From positions 1-33,574 of the IMG/VR virus record IMGVR_UViG_3300015199_000011: 33,574 bases of DNA; one strand, written 5' to 3'. Positions 6,124-13,656 of this stretch are shown piece after piece; within the stretch, counting starts at the first letter, position 1, and every line of letters begins with the position of its first letter. A program made the position numbers and the translations under genes. Below the pieces are notes generated by a model. That model made no database searches and was not told the origin of the DNA. It worked only from the letters and a program-made list of their open reading frames with translations. The stretch comes from a virus.

Positions 6124-6710
6124 AATATATACTAGCGCTTATAACAGCATTATCGCCAGCAGCCGTTACAACCATGGAAGCAAAAGGCGGAGCAGTGGTT
6201 AGACTCAAAATGATATCTGGACAATTCTTTTGCTCAGCGACAGTAGTGTCCAATACTCGAGCAATCTCGGCTGCTCATTGTTTTCAAGAGGCTCCCAAAG
6301 GTGTCACAATAAGAGTATTTGACCGGTATGAAACTATTATTACAAATGCTAAACTCTTAGGATTAGAAGCCCGAAGTGACCAGGCAGTGATAGAAGGTGA
6401 CTTCCGTGCATTTAATCACATTGCGGTGGAAACCGCTCCAGATGAAATAATAAATTCTTATGAGAAGCACGACTTATTAACATGCGGCTATGCTTACGGA
6501 GGCAAATTGTACTGCAATAAGTTCACATTTGAGTCTCCTGATATCTTTCAAATGTCGGGCAAAGCTTATGTATATCCCGGCATGAGTGGAGGACCTGTGA
6601 TAGACTTAAAAACAAGAAAAGTAGTGGGCATCAATACGGCTATGTCATCTTCTAAAGCTATTGTCAGCCCTACCATAGAAATTTATCAAAATCTTAATGT
6701 AAAGGAATAG
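6120..6710 (+). CDS. Exported chymotrypsin-like serine protease
   Basis: 196 residues from ATG 6120 (ATGA overlap; an earlier in-frame ATG at 6087 would bury the signal peptide). Residues 1-16 form a signal sequence (Lys2, then a hydrophobic run). The S1 triad is complete: His53 in I-S-A-A-H-C, Asp87 in S-D-Q-A-V, and Ser156 in P-G-M-S-G-G-P-V. Cys38 and Cys54 bracket the His loop as the classic 42-58 disulfide, and Cys122/Cys132 may form another, which fits a periplasmic or secreted enzyme. Such proteases are rare in phages. The target is unknown: envelope, host surface or the virion are all possible. Confidence 0.85.
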   Translation: MKYILALITALSPAAVTTMEAKGGAVVRLKMISGQFFCSATVVSNTRAISAAHCFQEAPKGVTIRVFDRYETIITNAKLLGLEARSDQAVIEGDFRAFNHIAVETAPDEIINSYEKHDLLTCGYAYGGKLYCNKFTFESPDIFQMSGKAYVYPGMSGGPVIDLKTRKVVGINTAMSSSKAIVSPTIEIYQNLNVKE

Positions 6711-6711
6711 T

Positions 6712-6789
6712 GTGCAAGAGACGTTGGCATATTTAACTATAGTAGTTCTTCTCAGTGCCTTGTGTCTGGTGTACTTGTATGAACTATAA
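6712..6789 (+). CDS. Possible 25-aa membrane peptide coupled to terminase
   Basis: GTG at 6712 follows AAAGGA and directly succeeds the protease stop. It encodes 25 residues forming a single hydrophobic helix (L-A-Y-L-T-I-V-V-L-L-S-A-L-C-L-V). Its stop lies 11 bases inside the terminase gene. The terminase ATG has no good SD of its own, so translation of this peptide may supply coupling. It is too short for certainty. Confidence 0.35.
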   Translation: MQETLAYLTIVVLLSALCLVYLYEL

Positions 6790-8203
6790 ACTAGCGCAAC
6801 AAGAGTTAGAACGGCGCAAGAAGCCGTCCAAGTTTATATTATCTGCTTATCTATTTGATAAGCAATTGGCATTTGTACAAGACCCGAGTCCATTTAAGAT
6901 TGCTGTATGCAGTCGAAGAAGTGGTAAAACCGTATCCTGCGCCGCTCATCTTATTGATACTGCTATAAATAACAAAGGAGTAGTCTGTGTCTATATCACG
7001 CTCTCTCGCAACAATGCTAAGAAAATCGTCTGGAAAGAGCTCAAAGAGCTCAACAGGAAGTATCAATTACAGGGACAAGTTAATCAGACCGAGCTTACCC
7101 TTAGTTTTCCCAATGGGTCTGCTATTTATCTTTCCGGTGCCAAAGACGTATCCGAGATTGAAAAGTTTAGAGGACTCGCAATTAAATTATGTTATATTGA
7201 TGAAGGGCAAAGCTTTAGAGCTTACCTTGAAGCCCTTATCAATGATGTCATCGCGCCAGCGCTTATGGACTATGGTGGTACCTTATGCCTCATTGGTTCA
7301 CCCGGAGCCATACCTACTGGATTCTTCCATAGTTGTGCAAGTCCTGATTCCACCTGGTCAAAGCATTCGTGGACATATTTTGATAACCCGTTTATAGTAC
7401 AAAAGTCTGGACAAACCCACCAAGCACTTCTTGACCGAGAGCTCAAACGGCGAGGCGTCAGTATATTGGACCCTAGCATTCAACGGGAGTGGTATGGCAA
7501 GTGGGTCCTAGATTCTGATTCTTTACTGTTACGCTATAAGCCAGAAGTAAATAATTATACGTCTCTCCCAAGCAACTTGATATACATCTTAGGCATCGAT
7601 TTGGGCTTTAAGGATGCAGATGCTTTAGCTGTAATAGGCTGGTCTGAGAACGAGCCTACTACTTATTTAGTTGAGGAAGTTGTTACAGCTGGTCAAGGAC
7701 TGACTGAGCTAGTGCAGCAGATTCAAGCTTTGCAGAAGAAGTATAACATTAGTAAGATGGTAATAGATGAAGGCGGTTTAGGAAAGAAGTTAGCTGAAGA
7801 AATGCGCAGACGCCATCATATACCAGTTCATGCCGCGGAAAAACAGCGTAAGATGGAAAATATCGCATTTCTAAATGACGCTTTACGGACGGGCCGATTC
7901 AGAGCTAAAGCTGGAAGTAGATTTGCCCAAGATTCTTATCTCGTGGAGATTGACCGCGATAAAAGTACACCAGATAAGATTAAAGTGAGTAGCTCTTACC
8001 ACTCCGACATCATCGATGCGGTTTTGTATGCATTCAAGGAAAGCCCAGCATTTAGCTATACACCTCCTGTAGAGAAGCCTAAGCAGGGGTCTAAAGAGTA
8101 TTATGATAACCTTACTTCGGAACTGGAGCAACAAGCTGAAGACTTTTTTACAGCGCAAGAGCTTATTCAAAAGGATGACCCGTATGGTTTTGATGATAGG
8201 TAA
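6779..8203 (+). CDS. terL: Terminase large subunit
   Basis: 474 residues from ATG 6779. An in-frame GTG at 6755 would add an unlikely Cys-rich leader. The ATPase domain has Walker A C44-S-R-R-S-G-K-T51, Walker B L137-C-Y-I-D-E-G143 and the coupling motif L171-I-G-S-P-G. The RNase H-like nuclease has Asp274 in G-I-D-L-G-F-K-D, Asp330 in M-V-I-D-E-G-G, and Asp410/Asp413 in H-S-D-I-I-D-A. It cuts concatemers and drives DNA into the procapsid through the portal. The small subunit was not identified; the helical protein at 30755-31033 is a weak candidate. The portal is encoded about 1.3 kb downstream. Confidence 0.95.
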   Translation: MNYKLAQQELERRKKPSKFILSAYLFDKQLAFVQDPSPFKIAVCSRRSGKTVSCAAHLIDTAINNKGVVCVYITLSRNNAKKIVWKELKELNRKYQLQGQVNQTELTLSFPNGSAIYLSGAKDVSEIEKFRGLAIKLCYIDEGQSFRAYLEALINDVIAPALMDYGGTLCLIGSPGAIPTGFFHSCASPDSTWSKHSWTYFDNPFIVQKSGQTHQALLDRELKRRGVSILDPSIQREWYGKWVLDSDSLLLRYKPEVNNYTSLPSNLIYILGIDLGFKDADALAVIGWSENEPTTYLVEEVVTAGQGLTELVQQIQALQKKYNISKMVIDEGGLGKKLAEEMRRRHHIPVHAAEKQRKMENIAFLNDALRTGRFRAKAGSRFAQDSYLVEIDRDKSTPDKIKVSSSYHSDIIDAVLYAFKESPAFSYTPPVEKPKQGSKEYYDNLTSELEQQAEDFFTAQELIQKDDPYGFDDR

Positions 8204-8402
8204 AAGGTCCAAAGGTTTAGCTTATTTAGATTCTTTAGAGCTAAGACAATGTGAAGTTATCTTTATAGAAAGTGATGAAGAAAGGTTTGCTAAATGTGTA
8301 TCTATAGCTTTGCGTATAGAAATGCCCATTTTTGCACTAACTTTGAAGGCTTCTAAGGCTTTAAGCAACAAAAAGCACATAAAACTACCCAAAATAAGCT
8401 AA
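8184..8402 (+). CDS. Small hypothetical protein
   Basis: 72 residues from ATG 8184, chosen because AAAAGG lies 9 bases upstream; ATGs at 8175 and 8193 have poorer spacing. It overlaps the terminase end by 20 bases in another frame. The protein is basic at both ends, with a short hydrophobic beta/alpha pattern in the middle (C-E-V-I-F-I-E-S, then I-F-A-L-T-L). No family recognised. Its stop is part of the hairpin at 8394-8415. Confidence 0.5.
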   Translation: MVLMIGKRSKGLAYLDSLELRQCEVIFIESDEERFAKCVSIALRIEMPIFALTLKASKALSNKKHIKLPKIS

Positions 8403-8415
8403 AAACGGCGCTTAT
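8394..8415 (+). other. Hairpin exposing the CTAAAAACGG motif in its loop
   Basis: ATAAGC (8394-8399) pairs with GCTTAT (8410-8415), leaving the loop TAAAAACGGC. The decamer CTAAAAACGG (8399-8408) is one of seven exact CTAAWAACGG copies and the only one outside a coding region. No T run follows, so this is not an ordinary intrinsic terminator. Confidence 0.45.
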
Positions 8416-8426
8416 CGTACTTAATT

Positions 8427-8618
8427 ATGCTCCCTTCCTTCATGGACCCAAAAAAGATGGCCGCTTCTATAGCGTCCAAGTATACACCAGAACATAAGAT
8501 AGAAAATGACAAGCCGGATAAGCTTGAACTAGCTGAAGAGTTAATCGAAGCGTTTCACGCCCGCGATGCCTCCAAAGTTGTGGAGCTACTTAATGCCATT
8601 AATGAGGTGCCAAAGTGA
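8427..8618 (+). CDS. Small hypothetical protein
   Basis: 63 residues from ATG 8427; Met6 (8442) is an equally possible start, because neither has a visible SD. The sequence is helical and charged: M-D-P-K-K-M-A-A-S-I, then a C-terminal helix rich in Glu, Ala and Val. Its position between terminase and portal genes fits a small head-assembly or packaging accessory, but no family is recognised. The stop overlaps the GTG start of the next gene. Confidence 0.55.
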   Translation: MLPSFMDPKKMAASIASKYTPEHKIENDKPDKLELAEELIEAFHARDASKVVELLNAINEVPK

Positions 8619-9202
8619 GTAAAAATCTAGCAATAGCTTATGCAGTCAAACGTAGAGCTAAGAAAATGGCTAATGGAGACTCAGTTCCTCCTAATAAGTA
8701 TGACATGCCCGAAGATGAATCCGTCACTGCTAATCGTATGCGTGCTAACCGAGTTGACCCTGAATTAGACGAACAAGTTATGCGTGGTATGCAAGATGAA
8801 GAATTGCGCCGTATGGCTCAAGGCGGCATGGTTGATAGCCCTCAAGCTGGTACAGTAGATGCAGCTATGGACGAGTACAACGATAAGATTCGTGGTAAGT
8901 TCGGCGGTAAGGCTATGGGTGGAGAAGCTCATCCTATGGATTGCTCTTGCTCACAATGTATGGATAGTGACGAGTACTCTAACACCGCTGATAACTTTCT
9001 ATCCGATGAAGAGCACATGGACCACTTCGGCTCTGATGAGCCCAGTAATGAAGAAGCTGTAGATATGGACATGGACTTTCAAGACCATGAGTTAGACAAC
9101 GAAGAAGTTGATGAGCAAGAAATGCCTAAGCTAGACGATATCATCCGTAATATCCGAAGACGCCACATGGGCAATCCTAATAAGAAGCTAAACCCTAGAT
9201 AA
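8615..9202 (+). CDS. Acidic head-module protein of unknown function
   Basis: 195 residues from a GTG start with SD GAGGTG, overlapping the previous stop. It has a basic N-terminal helix (A-V-K-R-R-A-K-K-M-A), a M-A-Q-G-G-M-V block near residue 67, a metal-like C-S-C-S-Q-C cluster around residue 110, and a very acidic C-terminal half. It ends in a basic tail (R-N-I-R-R-R-H). The M-A-x-G-G element recurs in the internal virion protein at 21600, which also has clustered Cys. It could be an internal or head-completion protein. No enzymatic motif seen. Confidence 0.65.
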   Translation: MSKNLAIAYAVKRRAKKMANGDSVPPNKYDMPEDESVTANRMRANRVDPELDEQVMRGMQDEELRRMAQGGMVDSPQAGTVDAAMDEYNDKIRGKFGGKAMGGEAHPMDCSCSQCMDSDEYSNTADNFLSDEEHMDHFGSDEPSNEEAVDMDMDFQDHELDNEEVDEQEMPKLDDIIRNIRRRHMGNPNKKLNPR

Positions 9203-9294
9203 GCATACGATTGTATGCCTACCGTATACATATAAGTATACAAACTGTCTAATAAAGTATACATATAAGTATACTTTTGTACGCTATAAGATAC
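9203..9294 (+). repeat. Array of GTATAC-type palindromes, operator-like
   Basis: The 94-base gap before the next gene is filled by symmetric elements. GCATAC-GATT-GTATGC lies at 9203-9218. Two exact copies of GTATACATATAAGTATAC lie at 9224-9241 and 9257-9274, 33 bases apart start to start. A decayed copy (GCTATAAGATAC) runs to 9294. Each perfect copy has GTATAC arms around ATATAA. The set could bind a dimeric regulator on DNA, or form consecutive RNA hairpins before the portal operon. Confidence 0.7.
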
Positions 9295-9296
9295 AA

Positions 9297-9512
9297 ATGA
9301 AGATAGAAACTATTAAAGATATGTCAGCTCTCTTGGACTTGTGTCGCAAGAAGGGCGTAGAATCTATAGAAGTAGATGGCCTAAAGATTACTCTCGGCTC
9401 TGCTCCGACTCGAAAAGCTAAGAACGCCGGACCCGACACAATAGTAGCACCTGATGCTCTAACAGATGAACAAGCTATGTTCTGGTCTGCTGGCGGTCAG
9501 CTAAATGGCTAA
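9297..9512 (+). CDS. Small conserved-type protein upstream of portal
   Basis: 71 residues. The N-terminus reads as a helix-strand unit (I-K-D-M-S-A-L-L-D-L-C-R-K-K-G-V-E-S-I-E-V-D-G), followed by a proline-containing linker and a short T-D-E-Q-A-M-F-W-S C-terminal element. Small proteins of this build often precede the portal gene in related phages, but I cannot name a function. The stop lies 8 bases inside the portal gene. There is no strong SD; the upstream palindromes occupy the leader. Confidence 0.6.
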   Translation: MKIETIKDMSALLDLCRKKGVESIEVDGLKITLGSAPTRKAKNAGPDTIVAPDALTDEQAMFWSAGGQLNG

Positions 9513-11400
9513 GATTACTACTTCAGACCGAAGCAAGCGCGATACCATTGTTATTAAGACTAAGAAGCCTAATGCAAAGAATGAGGCTTATACCTGGTGG
9601 AATGCAGACAAGAATCAAATCAGTGAGCAGCTTCTTTCGACCGTTTCATTCCTCAAAGATAATCAGCAATACAGATACAGACAAGCCAGTATATATGCCC
9701 GCATGTACGGAAATGTGCCTCTTAACTCGTGGTCGGGTGCATCATTCAATAGAATGGCTATCACTAACTCTTTACCCGTTGACAGGCCGACGTTCAATGT
9801 GGTACAGTCATGCGTAGACACTCTCGTTGCAAAGATTTGTCAGAATAGGCCTAAGCCTATATTCTTAACAGACAACTCAGACTACAAGCAGCGCAACTTG
9901 GCTAAACAAATGAACCGTTTTATTAACGGTGAGTTCTACCAGGTAAAGGCATATGAAAAGATTGAAGCTATTTTTAAAGACGCTTCAGCTGCTATGGGCA
10001 CTGGATGCCTTCACGTTTATGAAACAGATGACAAGCGTGTCGGCGTTGAGCGTGTTATGGCGACAGAACTTTACGTGGACAACAACGACGCTTTTTATGG
10101 AGAACCCCGCTCCTTATACCGTCTCAAGCTCATCGATAGAAGTGTGCTGGCGGAACTCTTCCCTAAGGACCCGAGCAAGATTGCATCGGCTGAGGCTGGT
10201 TATCCTGATTCTTCAGGCGAAAGTCAAAGGACTGCATCCGACCAGGTAATGATTGCTGAGGCTTGGCATTTGCCCTCCTCAAAAGAGGCTAAGGACGGCC
10301 GTCACGTTATTACATGCACAAGCGGCACTCTCCTAGACGAAGAATATACAAAACAAGACTTCCCATTCGTATTTCTACACTACAGCCCACGTATGGTCGG
10401 CTTTTGGGCTCAGTCTTTAACAGAGCAAATCTCAGGGACACAAATTGAAATCAATAAGCTTCTATATACTATTTCCAAGTCTATCAGTCTTGTCGGCGTT
10501 CCTCGTGTATTCGTTGAAGATGGTTCTAAAGTTGTTAAAGCCCACCTCAATGACAACATTGGCGCTATCGTTACGTACCGAGGTACAAAGCCAGAGTATG
10601 AAGTTGCACCATGTGTACCACAGGAGCTGTATGCGCAACTTCAAAGGCTTATACAATATGCCTATCAGCAGTCTGGTGTGTCTGAGTTGTCAGCGTCTAG
10701 TGAGAAGCCTGCGGGGCTTGACAGTGGAGAAGCGATTAGAAGTTATGAAGACATACAAACTGATAGATTAGCAACACTTGCAAAGCGGATTGACCGACTT
10801 GCTATAGAATTGTCGTACAAGATTATTGACTGTGCAAAAGATATTGCAGAAAGAGACGGCTCTTATCAAACGGTATATCCTGACAAAGATGGCACCAGAG
10901 AGATTGACTTACCTGCTTCTAAGTTGCTTGATGACCCTTTCGTTATTCAATGCTATGATGAGTCTTCGCTTCCGAGAGACCCAGCAGGTAGAAAGCAAGC
11001 CATTGTTGACGATATGCAAGCGGGTATCATCTCGCCGCAAGAAGGTAGACGTCTACTTAACTACCCAGATTTAGAACAGGAAGATAAGCTTGCTATTGCT
11101 GGCGAAGAAAGAATATTAAAGCAATTAGACGATATCGTAGAAGAAGGTAAGTACACTCCTCCAGACCCATACACTCCGATACAGTTAGCAATGGAAAAAG
11201 TTACTCAATATTACAATTTATATGTAGCAGCTGGACTAGAAGAAAGTAAAGCAGAGATGCTTCGTACTTATCATTCTCAGCTCCTAGCACTTATGCAGGC
11301 AGCAATGCCTCCCGCACCACAACCTATGGCTGGTGCCCCACAGGCGGCGCCGCAACCGTTGCCCACTAACCCCATGATTCAAAATACGCCAGTCCAATAA
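9505..11400 (+). CDS. Portal protein
   Basis: 631 residues. Size, position after the terminase and before scaffold and capsid, and the pattern R-P-T-F-N-V-V-Q-S-C-V-D-T-L-V-A-K followed by N-R-P-K-P match podovirus-type portal proteins. The M-G-T-G-C-L-H-V-Y-E segment near residue 165 and the long helical region S-G-E-A-I-R-S-Y-E near residue 410 are typical of the family. The last 35 residues are rich in Pro, Ala and Gln. Twelve copies would form the ring at one capsid vertex through which the terminase pumps DNA, and to which the neck proteins attach. Confidence 0.88.
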   Translation: MAKITTSDRSKRDTIVIKTKKPNAKNEAYTWWNADKNQISEQLLSTVSFLKDNQQYRYRQASIYARMYGNVPLNSWSGASFNRMAITNSLPVDRPTFNVVQSCVDTLVAKICQNRPKPIFLTDNSDYKQRNLAKQMNRFINGEFYQVKAYEKIEAIFKDASAAMGTGCLHVYETDDKRVGVERVMATELYVDNNDAFYGEPRSLYRLKLIDRSVLAELFPKDPSKIASAEAGYPDSSGESQRTASDQVMIAEAWHLPSSKEAKDGRHVITCTSGTLLDEEYTKQDFPFVFLHYSPRMVGFWAQSLTEQISGTQIEINKLLYTISKSISLVGVPRVFVEDGSKVVKAHLNDNIGAIVTYRGTKPEYEVAPCVPQELYAQLQRLIQYAYQQSGVSELSASSEKPAGLDSGEAIRSYEDIQTDRLATLAKRIDRLAIELSYKIIDCAKDIAERDGSYQTVYPDKDGTREIDLPASKLLDDPFVIQCYDESSLPRDPAGRKQAIVDDMQAGIISPQEGRRLLNYPDLEQEDKLAIAGEERILKQLDDIVEEGKYTPPDPYTPIQLAMEKVTQYYNLYVAAGLEESKAEMLRTYHSQLLALMQAAMPPAPQPMAGAPQAAPQPLPTNPMIQNTPVQ

Positions 11401-11427
11401 AGGATAGGCACTAACAAAGGATACCCT

Positions 11428-12240
11428 ATGGCAGATACCGTAGCTACTTCTGCGCCCGTCGCAGTTACAGAAGCACAAGAACCTGTTGCGCCGCAACAAG
11501 CTCCCGACCCCAAATTAGCCGCTTATGAGAAGAAAGAGCGACAGTTAAGACAGATGTATAAGCAGATTCAATCTGAAAAAGCTAAAAACGCCGAAGAAGC
11601 GCGCAGATGGCAGACAGAGTCTGAAAGATACAAAACAGAATATATCCCTAAGCAAAGAATGCAAGAGGACTTGTGGGGTGTGCTTAATGAAGCTGGGATT
11701 GACCAGACTAAACTTAGCGAGATGTTGCTCAATTCCCCCAATAGTTCCCAGGACCCCGTTATTCGTGCTCTTCGTCAAGAAATTAAAGCCCAAAATGATA
11801 AGCTAGCAGCCTTCCAAGCTAATCAAGAAAGCGCCTCCCGTACTCAATATGAGCAGGCTCTGAAGCAGATTGGCACAGACGTCAAGTTACTTGTAGACGC
11901 CTCTCCAGAATTTGAAAGCATTAAGCAGTTAAATATGCAAGATGCAGTAGTTGAGTTGATAGAGCAGACCTTCGAGAAGCAAGGAGTCGTTATGGACCTT
12001 GCAGATGCAGCAAAGGCGGTAGAAAACCACCTAGTTGAAGAAGGGTATCGCATGAGTCAACTTAGCAAAATTAAAGCACGCAACCAGCCTAAAGCAGAAA
12101 CACCGGCTGCCAAAGTAGCGACACCTCCACTCAGAACTATAACCAATTCTACTGGAAATGTTCCTTCTTCTGCAAAACAGAACGAGAAGGCAAGGGTTGC
12201 ACGAGCAATCGCGGCATTTAACGGTACATTAAAAGGATAA
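11428..12240 (+). CDS. Capsid scaffolding protein
   Basis: 270 residues, SD AAAGGATA. It is highly charged and predicted almost wholly helical, with a coiled-coil stretch at residues 28-70 (K-L-A-A-Y-E-K-K-E-R-Q-L-R...) and again at 110-150. A low-complexity Ala/Pro N-terminus and a basic C-terminus precede the stop. Composition, length and its place directly before the major capsid gene are those of a scaffolding protein. The basic C-terminal end would contact the capsid protein. No protease domain is fused to it; the ClpP-like protein at 5626 could be the maturation protease. Confidence 0.8.
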   Translation: MADTVATSAPVAVTEAQEPVAPQQAPDPKLAAYEKKERQLRQMYKQIQSEKAKNAEEARRWQTESERYKTEYIPKQRMQEDLWGVLNEAGIDQTKLSEMLLNSPNSSQDPVIRALRQEIKAQNDKLAAFQANQESASRTQYEQALKQIGTDVKLLVDASPEFESIKQLNMQDAVVELIEQTFEKQGVVMDLADAAKAVENHLVEEGYRMSQLSKIKARNQPKAETPAAKVATPPLRTITNSTGNVPSSAKQNEKARVARAIAAFNGTLKG

Positions 12241-12244
12241 GCAA

Positions 12245-13537
12245 ATGGCAGCAGTTTACGCAAGTGCGTCGAACCAAGTAGCAGCTCTAAAAGAGTTATA
12301 TACCGGCGACGATTATATGAAAGACCTAGTGTATAAGAAGAATCCAATGTTGGCTCTTATGCCTAAAGATGAATCCCCTTCCGGCTTTGCTGGTAAGTAT
12401 ATTCCAGTACCGCTAATCTACGGAACTCCTCAAGGCCGTAGTGCTGTATTTGCTACAGCTCAGTCTAACCAAACTCCTCCAAACTTAGTTTCTTTCTTCG
12501 TTTATCGCGTTAGCAACTATCAATTGGTATCTATCACTAACGAGTTGCTAGAAGCTACTAAAGATAATGCTGGTGCATTTATCGATGAAGCAAAGTTGAA
12601 CATGGACACAGGATTTCGCAATATCTCTAACGACTTAGCTTTAGACTTGTACGGCGCTGCAAACGGCGTTCGTGGTTCTCTAGTTAATGCTGCTATCAGC
12701 ACTGGTGTTATCACTCTTGATGATGCAGGTTCTGTTGTTAACTTCGAAGTAGGCATGGTATTGACTGCCTTTAGTATCTCTGGTTCGACTTATACTCAAT
12801 CAACTGGTGCTGCTCTTGGATATGTAATTGCCGTTAACCGTTCTGCTGGAACTATCACAGTTTCTGCTACTTCTGGCGGTTCTGCTGGAACTCCATCCAA
12901 CTGGTCACAATCATTTCCGTACCTCTCGGTACAAGGCGATAACCCGTTTGGTAGCTTAGCAGTTCAAACTGCATTCGTAAAAGTGAGTGGGTTGCAAGCA
13001 TGGCTTCCTTCTATCTCTCCTTCGGCTGCTGAAAGTTTCTGGGGCGTTGACCGCAGTCCAGACCCTACTAGACTTGCAGGTATTCGCTATAATGGTTCTT
13101 CGCAATCTATCGAAGAAGCTCTTATCGATGCTTCGTCTTTGGTAGCTCGTGAAGGTGGACAACCTGATATCTGTTTCATGAACTTTGCATCTTACTCTGC
13201 TCTTGAGAAATCTCTAGGTGCTAAAGTACAATATGTAGACGTGAAACATGAAGAAGCTGATATCGCTTTTGCTGGTATCAAGATTCACGCTCCTTATGGA
13301 CAAATCACAGTCATTCCTGACCGTAATTGCCCTGGACAAAGATGTTTCTTGCTTCAAATGGACACTTGGAAGTTGCGTTCTCTTGGACGTGCTCCTCACA
13401 TTCTTACTTACGGTCTGGAAGGACTAGAAGGTTTGCGTGTAGGCGCTGCTGATGCTTTGGAAATTCGAATTGGTTACTATGGTAACTTGATTTGTAATGC
13501 TCCAGGCTGGAATGCTACTGTTTCTTTGTCTGCTTAA
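12245..13537 (+). CDS. Major capsid protein (HK97-like fold)
   Basis: 430 residues, SD AAAAGGAT. The N-terminus Y-T-G-D-D-Y-M-K-D-L-V-Y-K-K-N-P-M-L-A-L-M and the later G-L-E-G-L-R-V-G-A-A-D-A-L-E-I-R-I segment are typical of one large phage MCP group. An inserted beta-rich segment (about residues 155-225, full of Gly, Ser and Thr) may form a surface domain. Codon use is biased to CT-ending codons, as expected for a highly expressed gene. Hairpins follow the stop at 13552-13643. Confidence 0.88.
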   Translation: MAAVYASASNQVAALKELYTGDDYMKDLVYKKNPMLALMPKDESPSGFAGKYIPVPLIYGTPQGRSAVFATAQSNQTPPNLVSFFVYRVSNYQLVSITNELLEATKDNAGAFIDEAKLNMDTGFRNISNDLALDLYGAANGVRGSLVNAAISTGVITLDDAGSVVNFEVGMVLTAFSISGSTYTQSTGAALGYVIAVNRSAGTITVSATSGGSAGTPSNWSQSFPYLSVQGDNPFGSLAVQTAFVKVSGLQAWLPSISPSAAESFWGVDRSPDPTRLAGIRYNGSSQSIEEALIDASSLVAREGGQPDICFMNFASYSALEKSLGAKVQYVDVKHEEADIAFAGIKIHAPYGQITVIPDRNCPGQRCFLLQMDTWKLRSLGRAPHILTYGLEGLEGLRVGAADALEIRIGYYGNLICNAPGWNATVSLSA

Positions 13538-13551
13538 TAATCTGTAATTAC

Positions 13552-13643
13552 CCTCTAGGGCTTAAAACGCCCCTAGAGGTACCTATATAACTTCGTGTGG
13601 GGGCACACGTAACCAATTCTCACCGTAGGTCTAAAACGGCCTA
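13552..13643 (+). other. Three consecutive hairpins between capsid and decoration genes
   Basis: CCTCTAGGG (13552-13560) pairs with CCCTAGAGG (13571-13579), a 9-bp perfect stem with loop CTTAAAACGC. CGTGTG (13594-13599) pairs with CACACG (13604-13609) around GGGG. TAGGTC (13626-13631) pairs with GGCCTA (13638-13643) around TAAAAC. None is followed by a T run. They may act as a partial terminator, a processing site or an mRNA 3' stabiliser after the capsid gene. Two of the loops contain TAAAAC. Confidence 0.6.
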
Positions 13644-13656
13644 AAAGGAATTATCA

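Noticed and set aside
6755-6778. GTG at 6755 as terminase start
   Set aside because: It would add a Cys-rich octapeptide not expected in terminases. ATG 6779 fits the family and the coupling with the upstream peptide.
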